DNA from: Fidelibacterota bacterium
GTDB lineage: Bacteria > Fidelibacterota > Marinisomatia > SCGC-AAA003-L08 > GCA-002704045
Length of the DNA stretch: 13,941 nucleotides
Direction of reading: 5' to 3'
NCBI GenBank assembly: GCA_002704045.1
Contig: PAFF01000100.1
Location: forward strand, 3,040-16,980
This document shows positions 7,111-13,941 of the stretch, one piece after another. The number at the start of each line of letters is the position of its first letter. Positions within the stretch are counted from its first letter, which is position 1. The notes beneath the pieces were generated by a model, which made no database searches, had not been told where the DNA came from, and was given only the letters and a program-made list of their open reading frames with translations. The position numbers and the translations under genes are program-made.

Positions 7111-7773
7111 ATGGCTATAGAATACAAGTTAGAAGTTCAAAAAAGAGATCAATATGGAAAAAAATATTGTAAAAATATAAGAAAAACAGGATCAGTACCT
7201 GGTATCTATTATTCAAGTGATAGTAGTAATAGTATTCCTTTTGCAATCGAAAAGTCAGTAATTAGAAACGCTGTTAAATCTGGATCTAGATTATATTCTG
7301 TAAGTGTTGGCGGAAAATCCAGAACTGTTTTATTCAAAAATGTTCAATATCATCCTGTAACTGAAGAAATTATACACGTCGATTTGTATGGAGTAAATAT
7401 GAATAAAAAAATTCAGATAAATGTTCCATTAGAATTAATAGGTGAACCAAAAGGTGTAAAGCTAGAAGGAGGAAATTTGATGCAATCTGTTTTAGAATTA
7501 GATATTATTTGTTTACCATCAGATATTCCAGAAAAAATTGAAACAGATATAAGTGAATTAGGTCTAGGTGAGAATATTCAAGCTGGAGGTATTAAATTAC
7601 CTGAAAATATTGAGTTGGGTATGCCTGAAGGTACCGTTCTTGCTGCGATATCACACGCAATGTCGGATGCTGACCTTGAATCTGATGTCTCTGATGAGGA
7701 TGATATATCGTTTGAAGATTCAAGCGATTCATCAGAATCAAAAGAAGATGAATCAAACAATAGTGATTCTTAG
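7111..7773 (+). CDS. rplY: Ribosomal protein bL25, long CTC/TL5 form, with acidic tail
   Basis: bL25 binds 5S rRNA in the large subunit; the long form is also called general stress protein Ctc or TL5. The N-terminal 5S-binding domain spans about 1-93 (TGSVPGIYY at 26-34, FKNVQYHPVTEEIIHVDLY at 75-93). A TL5-type second beta domain spans about 95-183 (INVPLELIGEPKGV, GGNLMQSVLELDIICLP, MPEGTVLAAI). From about residue 185 a 36-residue tail contains 16 Asp/Glu and 12 Ser with one Lys, and is likely disordered. A good Shine-Dalgarno AGGAG (7100-7104) sits six bases before the ATG. It sits between prs and pth, a conserved order that ties this gene to translation. The TAG stop is two bases from pth. 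Confidence 0.94.
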   Translation: MAIEYKLEVQKRDQYGKKYCKNIRKTGSVPGIYYSSDSSNSIPFAIEKSVIRNAVKSGSRLYSVSVGGKSRTVLFKNVQYHPVTEEIIHVDLYGVNMNKKIQINVPLELIGEPKGVKLEGGNLMQSVLELDIICLPSDIPEKIETDISELGLGENIQAGGIKLPENIELGMPEGTVLAAISHAMSDADLESDVSDEDDISFEDSSDSSESKEDESNNSDS

Positions 7774-7775
7774 AA

Positions 7776-8327
7776 TTGAAAGTCATTGTAGGATTAGGTA
7801 ATCCTGGTGAAAAATATTCAAAAACTAAACATAACTTTGGTTTTTGGATAATAGATAGTTTTTTAAAAAATTGTTCATTGAAATTAAAGCCTGGTAAAGG
7901 AGATTATCATTATAAAAAAACTGATAATTATTATTTAGTTAAGCCAATATCTTATATGAATAACAGTGGAATTGCATTGGCTCAGTTTATTAATTATTTT
8001 AAAATCAGTTTAGATAAAATACTTATTGTTTACGATGATATTGATTTGCCACTAGGTTTAATAAAATATAAAAAAAAAGGTGGTTCGGGTGGTCATAGAG
8101 GAATAGAATCAATAATCTATCACCTGAATGATGACAATTTTCATAGGCTAAGAATTGGCATCGCAACTAATGAAATTATGCGACCATCAGAAAAATATGT
8201 ATTATCGTCATTTCACAAAAGCTATAGTGTAGATGTTGATAATACAATAAAAAAAAGTTATGACAGTATTATTTACTATCTAAATGATGATATTGATAAG
8301 ACAATGAATGAATTTAATAATAAATAG
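7776..8327 (+). CDS. pth: Peptidyl-tRNA hydrolase (TTG start)
   Basis: Pth releases tRNA from peptidyl-tRNAs that drop off the ribosome, recycling tRNA in the cytosol. The 183 residues match the family. The start is TTG at 7776, because the family N-terminus KVIVGLGNPGEKY begins right there and no ATG or GTG is available; no Shine-Dalgarno sequence is seen. Catalytic H19 lies in TKHNFGFW, N9 in GLGNPG, N62 in SYMNNSG and D87 in VYDDIDLP. The segment GGSGGHRGIESI (102-113) has R108 where E. coli Pth has N114; I recall Arg at this place in other bacterial Pth proteins, so activity is still expected. A run of nine A (8070-8078) codes for its KKK. It sits two bases after rplY and ten before hppA. 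Confidence 0.95.
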   Translation: MKVIVGLGNPGEKYSKTKHNFGFWIIDSFLKNCSLKLKPGKGDYHYKKTDNYYLVKPISYMNNSGIALAQFINYFKISLDKILIVYDDIDLPLGLIKYKKKGGSGGHRGIESIIYHLNDDNFHRLRIGIATNEIMRPSEKYVLSSFHKSYSVDVDNTIKKSYDSIIYYLNDDIDKTMNEFNNK

Positions 8328-8333
8328 AGAGGA
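8327..8333 (+). promoter_or_regulatory. Ribosome binding site of hppA
   Basis: GAGAGGA lies four bases before the GTG at 8338, and its first G is the last base of the pth stop codon. It is the main evidence for choosing GTG as the hppA start. Confidence 0.7.
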
Positions 8334-8337
8334 ATAA

Positions 8338-10455
8338 GTGGAAAACAATATAAATCTATTATTGGTACTGGGCTCAGGCTTTATAGGCTTGCTTTATGCC
8401 TTTGTGAAAACATCCTGGATTAATAAACAAGATGAAGGAAATGCAAGGATGCAAAAAATAGGAAAAAATATAGCTGATGGAGCTATGGCTTTTTTATCAG
8501 CAGAATATAAGGTTTTATCTGTTTTTGTTGGTATTGTTGCGGTATTGCTTGCTTTTGCAGCAAAAAATCAAAATGATTCAGTTTTAATTTCATTTTCTTT
8601 TCTTGTTGGAGCTTTAGCATCAGGTTTTGCAGGATATGTTGGAATGAAAGTAGCAACCAAAGCAAATAATCGAACAACCAATGCTGCTCGCGAAGGTCTT
8701 TCAAAGGCATTAAATGTTGCGTTTACAGGTGGTTCGGTAATGGGCTTAAGCGTGGTAGGTTTGGGTGTTTTAGGTGTTACTACATTATTTTATACATATT
8801 CTTATCTTGAAATATTTTCAGACGTTGGAAAATTAATTCAAGCTATAACAGGATTTTCACTTGGTGCATCATCAATAGCATTATTCGCTCGTGTAGGCGG
8901 TGGAATTTATACAAAAGCTGCTGATGTTGGAGCAGATTTAGTAGGAAAAGTAGAGGCTGGTATTCCAGAAGATCATCCACTTAATCCAGCGACAATAGCA
9001 GATAATGTAGGTGACAATGTAGGTGACGTTGCCGGCATGGGGGCTGATTTATTTGAATCATATGTTGGCGCAATTATAGGCTCAATGGTTCTTGGTTGGG
9101 CATTATTTGCCGAAATGGATGCTGTGGTTTTGCCTCTATATATTGCAGGAGCTGGTATCATAGTATCAATTATTGGTACATTTATGGTGTCAGTAAAAGA
9201 AGGCGGAGATCCACAAAGAGCATTGAATATTGGTGAATTTGGATCAGCAGCAATAATGGTAGTTGTTATGTATTTTCTAATAACAAATATATTGCCTAAT
9301 GGATTGGGTAATTATAGTTCTATGGGAATATTTTATGCAACATTGATTGGTTTAGCCTCAGGATTAGGTATAGGTTTAGTAACTGAACATTATACAGGTA
9401 CAGGTACAGCACCTGTGAAATCAATTACTGATCAATCTATTACTGGTGCTGCTACAAACATTATAGCGGGTCTTGGAGTTGGTATGCAATCAACAGCTGT
9501 GCCGACTTTGATTATAGCCGCTGCAATAATAAGTGCTAATTATTTTGCTGGTTTATACGGAATAGCAATGGCAGCATTGGGTATGTTAGCAAATACAGGT
9601 ATTCAATTAGCTGTAGATGCATATGGACCAATATCTGATAACGCTGGTGGAATAGCGGAAATGGCTGAATTGCCATCTGAAGTAAGAGAAAGAACAGATA
9701 AGTTAGACGCTGTTGGTAACACAACTGCTGCTATAGGTAAAGGTTTTGCTATTGGATCAGCCGCATTAACAACACTTGCCTTATTTGCTTCATTTAGAAA
9801 GGTCAGTGGAATAGAAGGTATTGATTTAACAGATGCAACAGTTATGGGTTGTCTGTTTATTGGCGGTATGTTACCTTTTTTATTTTCATCTATGGCTATG
9901 GGTGCTGTTGGAAGAGCAGCTATGTCAATGATTGAAGAAGTAAGACGTCAGTTTAAAGATATACCAGAGCTTAAAGCAGCGCTTGATGTAATGAACAAAG
10001 GAGATGAAAATACTTGGAGTGATCAAGATAAAGAAGTTTATGAATTAGGTTTGGATAAAGCTGAACATGGCAAATGTGTTGAAATTTCAACACAAGCAGC
10101 TATAAAAGAAATGTTAATGCCAGGTTTATTAGCTGTTATAACTCCGGTCATAATTGGAAAAGTATTTGGACCAGCTCCTTTAGGAGGATTATTAGCTGGA
10201 GTGACTGTAAGTGGTGTGTTGATGGCAATATTTCAATCAAATGCTGGAGGTGCATGGGACAATGCGAAAAAAATGATTGAAGAAGGGGTTGAAATTGATG
10301 GCAAAGAATATAAAAAGGGTTCAGATGCACATAAGTCTGCTGTTGTTGGCGATACAGTTGGAGATCCTTTTAAAGATACATCCGGACCTTCATTAAATAT
10401 ATTAATAAAACTTATGTCTGTAGTATCATTAGTTATAGCACCATTTATTGTTTAA
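8338..10455 (+). CDS. hppA: Membrane-bound ion-pumping pyrophosphatase, probably K+-dependent
   Basis: This integral membrane enzyme couples hydrolysis of pyrophosphate to export of H+ or Na+. At 705 residues with many hydrophobic helices (the family has about 16) it is full length. The pyrophosphate/Mg site spans residues 196-242 (DVGADLVGKVEAGIPED, then the paired DNVGDNVGD repeats, then GADLFESY), with a second Asp/Lys cluster at DTVGDPFKDT (672-681). A464 and G467 in GNTTAAIGKG occupy the positions that are Lys and Thr in K+-independent enzymes, suggesting K+ dependence. E240 in DLFE lies where Na+-pumping members carry the gate Glu. K+-independent H+ pumps can also have it, so the pumped ion is not settled. 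The GTG start has a good Shine-Dalgarno sequence. It lies between pth and rpsF, ten bases after pth. Confidence 0.95.
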   Translation: MENNINLLLVLGSGFIGLLYAFVKTSWINKQDEGNARMQKIGKNIADGAMAFLSAEYKVLSVFVGIVAVLLAFAAKNQNDSVLISFSFLVGALASGFAGYVGMKVATKANNRTTNAAREGLSKALNVAFTGGSVMGLSVVGLGVLGVTTLFYTYSYLEIFSDVGKLIQAITGFSLGASSIALFARVGGGIYTKAADVGADLVGKVEAGIPEDHPLNPATIADNVGDNVGDVAGMGADLFESYVGAIIGSMVLGWALFAEMDAVVLPLYIAGAGIIVSIIGTFMVSVKEGGDPQRALNIGEFGSAAIMVVVMYFLITNILPNGLGNYSSMGIFYATLIGLASGLGIGLVTEHYTGTGTAPVKSITDQSITGAATNIIAGLGVGMQSTAVPTLIIAAAIISANYFAGLYGIAMAALGMLANTGIQLAVDAYGPISDNAGGIAEMAELPSEVRERTDKLDAVGNTTAAIGKGFAIGSAALTTLALFASFRKVSGIEGIDLTDATVMGCLFIGGMLPFLFSSMAMGAVGRAAMSMIEEVRRQFKDIPELKAALDVMNKGDENTWSDQDKEVYELGLDKAEHGKCVEISTQAAIKEMLMPGLLAVITPVIIGKVFGPAPLGGLLAGVTVSGVLMAIFQSNAGGAWDNAKKMIEEGVEIDGKEYKKGSDAHKSAVVGDTVGDPFKDTSGPSLNILIKLMSVVSLVIAPFIV

Positions 10456-10458
10456 AAT

Positions 10459-10473
10459 AAAATTAGATAGGAG
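10459..10473 (+). promoter_or_regulatory. Ribosome binding site of rpsF with leader shared with rpsR
   Basis: The segment AAAATTAGATAGGAG ends in AGGAG (10469-10473), five bases before the ATG at 10479. A very similar segment stands before rpsR (10984-11001). Confidence 0.65.
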
Positions 10474-10478
10474 AAAAG

Positions 10479-10985
10479 ATGAAACATTACGAAACGTTAT
10501 ATATTACGCATCCAATATTAGAATCTGGAAGATTGAAAGATACTATAATGAATGTTCAAAAATTAATTGAAACAAATAAAACAAATAAAATTTTATGTAC
10601 AGAAGTATGGGGTAAAAAAAAGCTAGCATATCCAATAGAGAAACAAAAATATGGTACATATGTGTTAGTTCAATATTCAGGAAATGGAGAATCTATTAAT
10701 AACGTTAATAAAGAGTTAGAACATAATGTCAATATTTTAGCTTATTTAACAGTTGAAATTGATAAAACAGAAATTCACAAACAAGAAAATGAAATTGATG
10801 ATCAGATTTCTGGTTTTAGCAGTGATGAAAAAAACAACAAAACTAATGAAATATCCAAAATAAAAGAAAAAGAAAAGCAAGATCAAAATAATAATTCTAC
10901 AGAAAATAAAGACGAAACGACTGAAAAATCTAACAAAGAAACAACAAATGAAAAAACAAAAGCAGATGAATTAAAATCTGAATAA
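10479..10985 (+). CDS. rpsF: Ribosomal protein bS6 with long charged C-terminal tail
   Basis: bS6 is a small-subunit protein that binds the central domain of 16S rRNA as a pair with bS18. The globular domain spans about residues 1-97: MKHYETLYI at the start, EVWGKKKLAYPIEKQKYGTYVLVQY (42-66) and NVNILAYLTVEI (83-94) are typical. Bacterial bS6 is usually 95-135 residues. Here a tail of about 70 residues (98-168), rich in Lys, Glu, Asn and Thr and lacking hydrophobic clusters, extends it to 168. The tail ends KSE. It is probably disordered and continues in one open frame to the stop, so it does not look like a frameshift artefact. The good Shine-Dalgarno sequence and the following rpsR and rplI confirm the identity. 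No ssb lies between rpsF and rpsR. Confidence 0.94.
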   Translation: MKHYETLYITHPILESGRLKDTIMNVQKLIETNKTNKILCTEVWGKKKLAYPIEKQKYGTYVLVQYSGNGESINNVNKELEHNVNILAYLTVEIDKTEIHKQENEIDDQISGFSSDEKNNKTNEISKIKEKEKQDQNNNSTENKDETTEKSNKETTNEKTKADELKSE

Positions 10986-11001
10986 AATTAGAATAGATAG
11001 G
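10984..11001 (+). promoter_or_regulatory. Ribosome binding site region of rpsR
   Basis: The segment ends in ATAGATAGG, with AGG at 10999-11001, six bases before the ATG at 11008. Further in-frame ATGs at 11014 and 11017 lie too far from this site to be preferred. It resembles the segment before rpsF. Confidence 0.55.
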
Positions 11002-11007
11002 TAAAAT

Positions 11008-11244
11008 ATGAAAATGATGAATAATAAAAGGGTTTGTCCATTTAAAGAAGACTCTTCATTAATAAAGAAAATAAATTATAAAGAACATAAATTTTTGAAA
11101 AAATTTATTACTGAACAAGGTAAAATTATACCCGGTTATGTTACTGGAGTATCAGCTAAATACCAAAGGATGTTGACCAAAGAAATCAAAAAAGCTCGAA
11201 ACATTGCGTTATTGCCATACCGTGTTGATGTTCGAAATTATTAA
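11008..11244 (+). CDS. rpsR: Ribosomal protein bS18
   Basis: bS18 binds next to bS6 on the platform of the small subunit. The 78 residues match the family. The diagnostic pattern is CPFK near residue 10, INYKEHKFLKKFITEQGKI (22-40), TGVSAKYQRMLTKEIKKAR (46-64) and the terminal ALLPY. The first ATG (11008) is chosen because of its spacing to ATAGG; starts at 11014 or 11017 would shorten the protein by two or three residues without affecting the fold. It lies 22 bases after rpsF and 12 bases before rplI, as part of a ribosomal protein operon. Confidence 0.95.
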   Translation: MKMMNNKRVCPFKEDSSLIKKINYKEHKFLKKFITEQGKIIPGYVTGVSAKYQRMLTKEIKKARNIALLPYRVDVRNY

Positions 11245-11256
11245 AAGGGAAAAAAA

Positions 11257-11703
11257 ATGAAAATTCTATTAAGTCAAGATGTAGAAAATTTAGGGAAAAT
11301 GGGAGAAATTGTTTCTGTAAAAGATGGTTATGCTAGAAATTATTTAATTCCACAAAGAAAAGCAATACAAGCTACCGAACAGAACATTCAAAATATTAAT
11401 GCGTTAGCAGAAAAAAGAAAAGAAGCTGAAGCAAAAAAGAGAGCGGATTTGAATGCACTAGCTGAAAGATTAAACAAGTTAACAATAAAGTTTACATTAA
11501 AAGCAGGCGAAGATGATAAACTATTTGGTTCTGTAACTTCTCAAATGATCATAGATGCAGTAAACAGTAAAGGTTATGAAATTCAAAAAAAAGAAATTGA
11601 ATTAGAGAATCCTATAAAAACTGTAGGCAACCATTTTGTAAATGTTAAGCTAGGTCAAGATGAAGAATCAAGAATAAAAATTAAAGTTCAGTCGGAAAAA
11701 TAA
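11257..11703 (+). CDS. rplI: Ribosomal protein bL9
   Basis: bL9 is a large-subunit protein with two RNA-binding domains joined by a long helix; it sits at the base of the L1 stalk and helps maintain reading frame. The 148 residues are the usual length. The N-terminal signature is MKILLSQDVENLGKMGE, followed by VKDGYARNYLIPQRKA (21-36). The connecting helix (about 41-75) is rich in Ala, Lys and Glu. The C-terminal domain contains GEDDKLFGSVT (88-98). AAGGG at 11245-11249, seven bases before the ATG, is a good Shine-Dalgarno sequence. In many bacteria dnaB follows rplI; here priA follows after 12 bases. Confidence 0.97.
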   Translation: MKILLSQDVENLGKMGEIVSVKDGYARNYLIPQRKAIQATEQNIQNINALAEKRKEAEAKKRADLNALAERLNKLTIKFTLKAGEDDKLFGSVTSQMIIDAVNSKGYEIQKKEIELENPIKTVGNHFVNVKLGQDEESRIKIKVQSEK

Positions 11704-11715
11704 ATAAATAAAAAC

Positions 11716-13929
11716 ATGTATGCCCACATAACTTTTCCGGTATACAGCTTTCAGAGTTTTACATACAAAATTCCAATAAAACTCATTAATCACTTACAAA
11801 CAGGAGTTTGTGTAAAAGTTTCTTTTAGAAACAAATCAACGTTAGGATATGTTGTTAAAATTACCAAAGAGGTTTCATACAAAGGTAAAATATTACCTAT
11901 CGATAGTATCTATTCTGATGATTATTGTATAGAAAAAGAATTATGGGAGACTTTAATTTGGACAAAAAATTATTATTTAGCTCCTTTCGGTCAGATAATA
12001 AAATTATCAATACCAACAAATTTTAATAAAAAATTTAAATCTAACGTAGAAAGAAGGGTTTCAATAACAAAGAAAGGTATAAGTGAAATCTTTAATTTAA
12101 ACAATAAAACACCAGCTCAAAAAAAAATGTTAGTTTTTTTGCATGAAAATCCAAAAAAAAACATAAAAATCTCAGATTTATCTAATATTAACACCAATTA
12201 TTCTTACATATGTAAAATTTTAAATGAAAAAAAATTAATACAATTTTCAGAAAAGTATATAAATCCTTTTAAAAATTATATTTCACGTTCAAAAGTAAAA
12301 ATTACTCTAAATGATGAGCAAAAAAAAGCATATGAAAAAATTGCTGATAAATTGAATAAGAAAGCTTTTTCACCATTTTATTTAAAAGGAGTAACAGGAA
12401 GTGGAAAAACTGAAGTTTATCTTAAACTAGCAATTCAAGCACTAAAAAAGAATAAATCTACAATCATTTTAGTTCCTGAGATAGCTTTAACACCAGCGGT
12501 ATTTAATAAATTTTTTAATTTTTTTGGTAGTAAAGTAGGTTTATGGCATAGTAGGCTAACGAACTCAGAAAAAGGTTGGGTGTGGCAGAAATTAGTTAGA
12601 AAAGAAATTAAAGTTATTGTTGGTGCAAGAAGTGCAATATATTTACCAATAACAAATTTAGGTTTAATTGTAATAGATGAAGAGCAAGAGTCTTCATACA
12701 AACAAGAAAATCCATCTCCAAGATATAATGCAAGAGATGTCGCTCTTGTTAGAGCAAAATTATCAAAATCAACTGTTGTCTTAACCAGTGCAACGCCAAG
12801 CCTAGAATCATATTATAATTACATTAATAACAAGTTTGATTTAATACAATTAAAAGAAAGATATGGGGGCTCTGTTTACCCAGATATCAAGTTAATTAAC
12901 ATGAAATTATATAAAAAAGATGAATTTCAATTTAACAGACATATTAGTAAAAAAATAATCAATGATTTAAAAAACTGTATTTCAAACAATGAACAAGCTA
13001 TATTGCTCCATAACAGAAGAGGATATGCTAATATTCAAATGTGTAAAAAATGTGATTGGATTTTTGAATGTAAGAATTGCTCAACTTCATTGAAATATCA
13101 TAAAGTTGGAAATATGATGCTATGCCATCATTGTAATTATAAAACAATGTTATCACAAAAATGTTTAAATTGCAGTTCTGAAGAATTGATAATATTAGGA
13201 TATGGTACTCAAAAAATAGAAGATGAAATTATACAATTTATTCCTGAAGCAAAAATAGTTAGAATGGATATAGATACTTCAAAGTATAAGGGAGGCCATT
13301 ATAAAATTTTGAATAAGTTTAAAAATCAGGATTATAATGTATTATTAGGTACACAAATGATTGCAAAGGGCTTAGATTTTGAAAATGTAACATTTGTTGG
13401 TATCATAAATGCGGACGTGGGTTTATTTTTACCTGATTTTAGAGCAGGAGAAAAAATATTTCAATTAATATATCAAGTAGCTGGCAGAGCAGGAAGAAGA
13501 AAGAAAAGAGGATTAGTTTCTATCCAAACCTATAATGCAGATGATGTATTTATTAGAGCTGCAGCCAATTTAGATTTAGATAAATTTTATAAAATTGCTT
13601 TAAAGCAAAGGAAAGAATTATCCTATCCACCATTTAATAGAGTTACAAGAATACTTTTTAAAGGAAAAAATAAAAAAAACATACTTCAACTCATAAATAT
13701 AATTTTTAATAAAATTAAATTACATAATTTTAATATTATTGGTCCAAGTATTGCACCAATAGAAAAATTAAATGGATTATGGAGATATCATTTGTTAGTA
13801 AAAATTGATCAGCAAAAACCTTATAGTTTTCAAAAATTTATTGTTAATGAGTTAGGACTTAAATTTTTAGAAAAATCACACAATGGAGTTAGAATAAGTT
13901 TAGATATTGATCCAATTACAATGTTATAA
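11716..13929 (+). CDS. priA: Primosomal protein N', replication restart helicase PriA
   Basis: PriA recognises stalled forks and D-loops and reloads the replicative helicase; it is a 3'-to-5' DEAH-type helicase. The 737 residues match the family. The N-terminal DNA-binding domain starts AHITFPVYSFQSFTYKIP. Helicase motifs are GVTGSGKTE (225-233), VPEIALTP (253-260), DEEQ (321-324), an aromatic-rich loop after it (325-343), LTSATPSLES (356-365), LHNRRGYA (431-438), GTQMIAKGLDF (545-555) and QVAGRAGR (587-594). Eight Cys in four pairs (443/446, 452/455, 470/473, 483/486) form the two-zinc insert, all retained. No Shine-Dalgarno sequence is seen in the 12 bases after rplI, but the ATG fits the family start. 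The C-terminus ISLDIDPITML is typical. Confidence 0.97.
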   Translation: MYAHITFPVYSFQSFTYKIPIKLINHLQTGVCVKVSFRNKSTLGYVVKITKEVSYKGKILPIDSIYSDDYCIEKELWETLIWTKNYYLAPFGQIIKLSIPTNFNKKFKSNVERRVSITKKGISEIFNLNNKTPAQKKMLVFLHENPKKNIKISDLSNINTNYSYICKILNEKKLIQFSEKYINPFKNYISRSKVKITLNDEQKKAYEKIADKLNKKAFSPFYLKGVTGSGKTEVYLKLAIQALKKNKSTIILVPEIALTPAVFNKFFNFFGSKVGLWHSRLTNSEKGWVWQKLVRKEIKVIVGARSAIYLPITNLGLIVIDEEQESSYKQENPSPRYNARDVALVRAKLSKSTVVLTSATPSLESYYNYINNKFDLIQLKERYGGSVYPDIKLINMKLYKKDEFQFNRHISKKIINDLKNCISNNEQAILLHNRRGYANIQMCKKCDWIFECKNCSTSLKYHKVGNMMLCHHCNYKTMLSQKCLNCSSEELIILGYGTQKIEDEIIQFIPEAKIVRMDIDTSKYKGGHYKILNKFKNQDYNVLLGTQMIAKGLDFENVTFVGIINADVGLFLPDFRAGEKIFQLIYQVAGRAGRRKKRGLVSIQTYNADDVFIRAAANLDLDKFYKIALKQRKELSYPPFNRVTRILFKGKNKKNILQLINIIFNKIKLHNFNIIGPSIAPIEKLNGLWRYHLLVKIDQQKPYSFQKFIVNELGLKFLEKSHNGVRISLDIDPITML

Positions 13930-13930
13930 A

Positions 13931-13941
13931 ATGAAATTTGT
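13931..13941 (+). CDS. Possible start of a downstream gene (cut by window end)
   Basis: An ATG begins one base after the priA stop and reads MKF before the window ends. In many genomes def or fmt follows priA, and the tight packing here makes a start plausible. Three codons do not allow an identification. Confidence 0.3.

Noticed and set aside
7568..7801. 77-codon + strand frame overlapping the end of rplY and start of pth
   Set aside because: It is an out-of-frame shadow of two homology-supported genes; its product is not recognisable.
10379..10478. S6:S18-binding leader RNA upstream of rpsF
   Set aside because: Only 23 bases separate hppA and rpsF, and I could not build the expected stem with its CCG bulge; a single TCCGG in the hppA coding end is not enough.
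12435..12701. 88-codon minus-strand frame inside priA
   Set aside because: It is opposite the helicase core of priA and has no independent support.
1..13941. Mobile element, CRISPR array, defence or other novel system
   Set aside because: No transposase, integrase, direct repeats with spacers, or unknown gene cassette is present; every sizeable frame is a core housekeeping gene.

Overview
The window is a compact, strongly A+T-rich (about 30% G+C by eye) stretch of bacterial chromosome. All genes lie on the + strand. It carries fifteen recognisable complete or partial protein genes, two tRNA genes, and the first few bases of a further reading frame. The longest gap between genes is 74 bases (1093-1166), and I see no intrinsic terminator. 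The streamlined, low-GC layout suits a free-living, probably marine, lineage. A Marinimicrobia (SAR406)-like or related FCB-type organism is my best guess, but it rests on general character rather than a diagnostic marker, so confidence is low.

Layout: (1) 1-1092, the C-terminal third of UvrA (nucleotide excision repair), cut by the window edge. (2) 1167-6016, ruvB (Holliday junction branch migration), queA (queuosine tRNA modification), ispF (MEP isoprenoid pathway), gltX (glutamyl-tRNA synthetase) and ispE (MEP pathway). From queA onward these genes touch or overlap. (3) 6007-6160, tRNA-Asn(GTT) and tRNA-Gln(TTG), squeezed between ispE and prs. The ispE stop codon lies inside tRNA-Asn, and prs starts four bases after tRNA-Gln. 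(4) 6165-8327, prs (PRPP synthase), rplY/ctc (ribosomal protein bL25) and pth (peptidyl-tRNA hydrolase), a widely conserved order. (5) 8338-10455, hppA, a membrane-bound ion-pumping pyrophosphatase. (6) 10479-11703, rpsF, rpsR and rplI (ribosomal proteins bS6, bS18, bL9). (7) 11716-13929, priA (replication restart helicase), followed by an ATG that may open the next gene.

The genes mostly serve translation (tRNAs, GltX, QueA, Pth, bL25, bS6, bS18, bL9), DNA repair and restart (UvrA, RuvB, PriA), isoprenoid precursors (IspF, IspE) and pyrophosphate/PRPP metabolism (Prs, HppA). I found no mobile element, CRISPR array, phage gene, toxin-antitoxin or defence module, and nothing I would call a new biological system. 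The most interesting feature is the tRNA junction: RNase P maturation of tRNA-Asn would remove the ispE stop codon, and 3' maturation of tRNA-Gln would leave prs nearly leaderless. A perfect CCCCATATGGGG palindrome spans the 5' end of tRNA-Asn. Secondary points are long low-complexity tails on bS6 and bL25, a split between genes with and without Shine-Dalgarno sequences, and a pyrophosphatase whose residues suggest a K+-dependent, possibly Na+-pumping, type.
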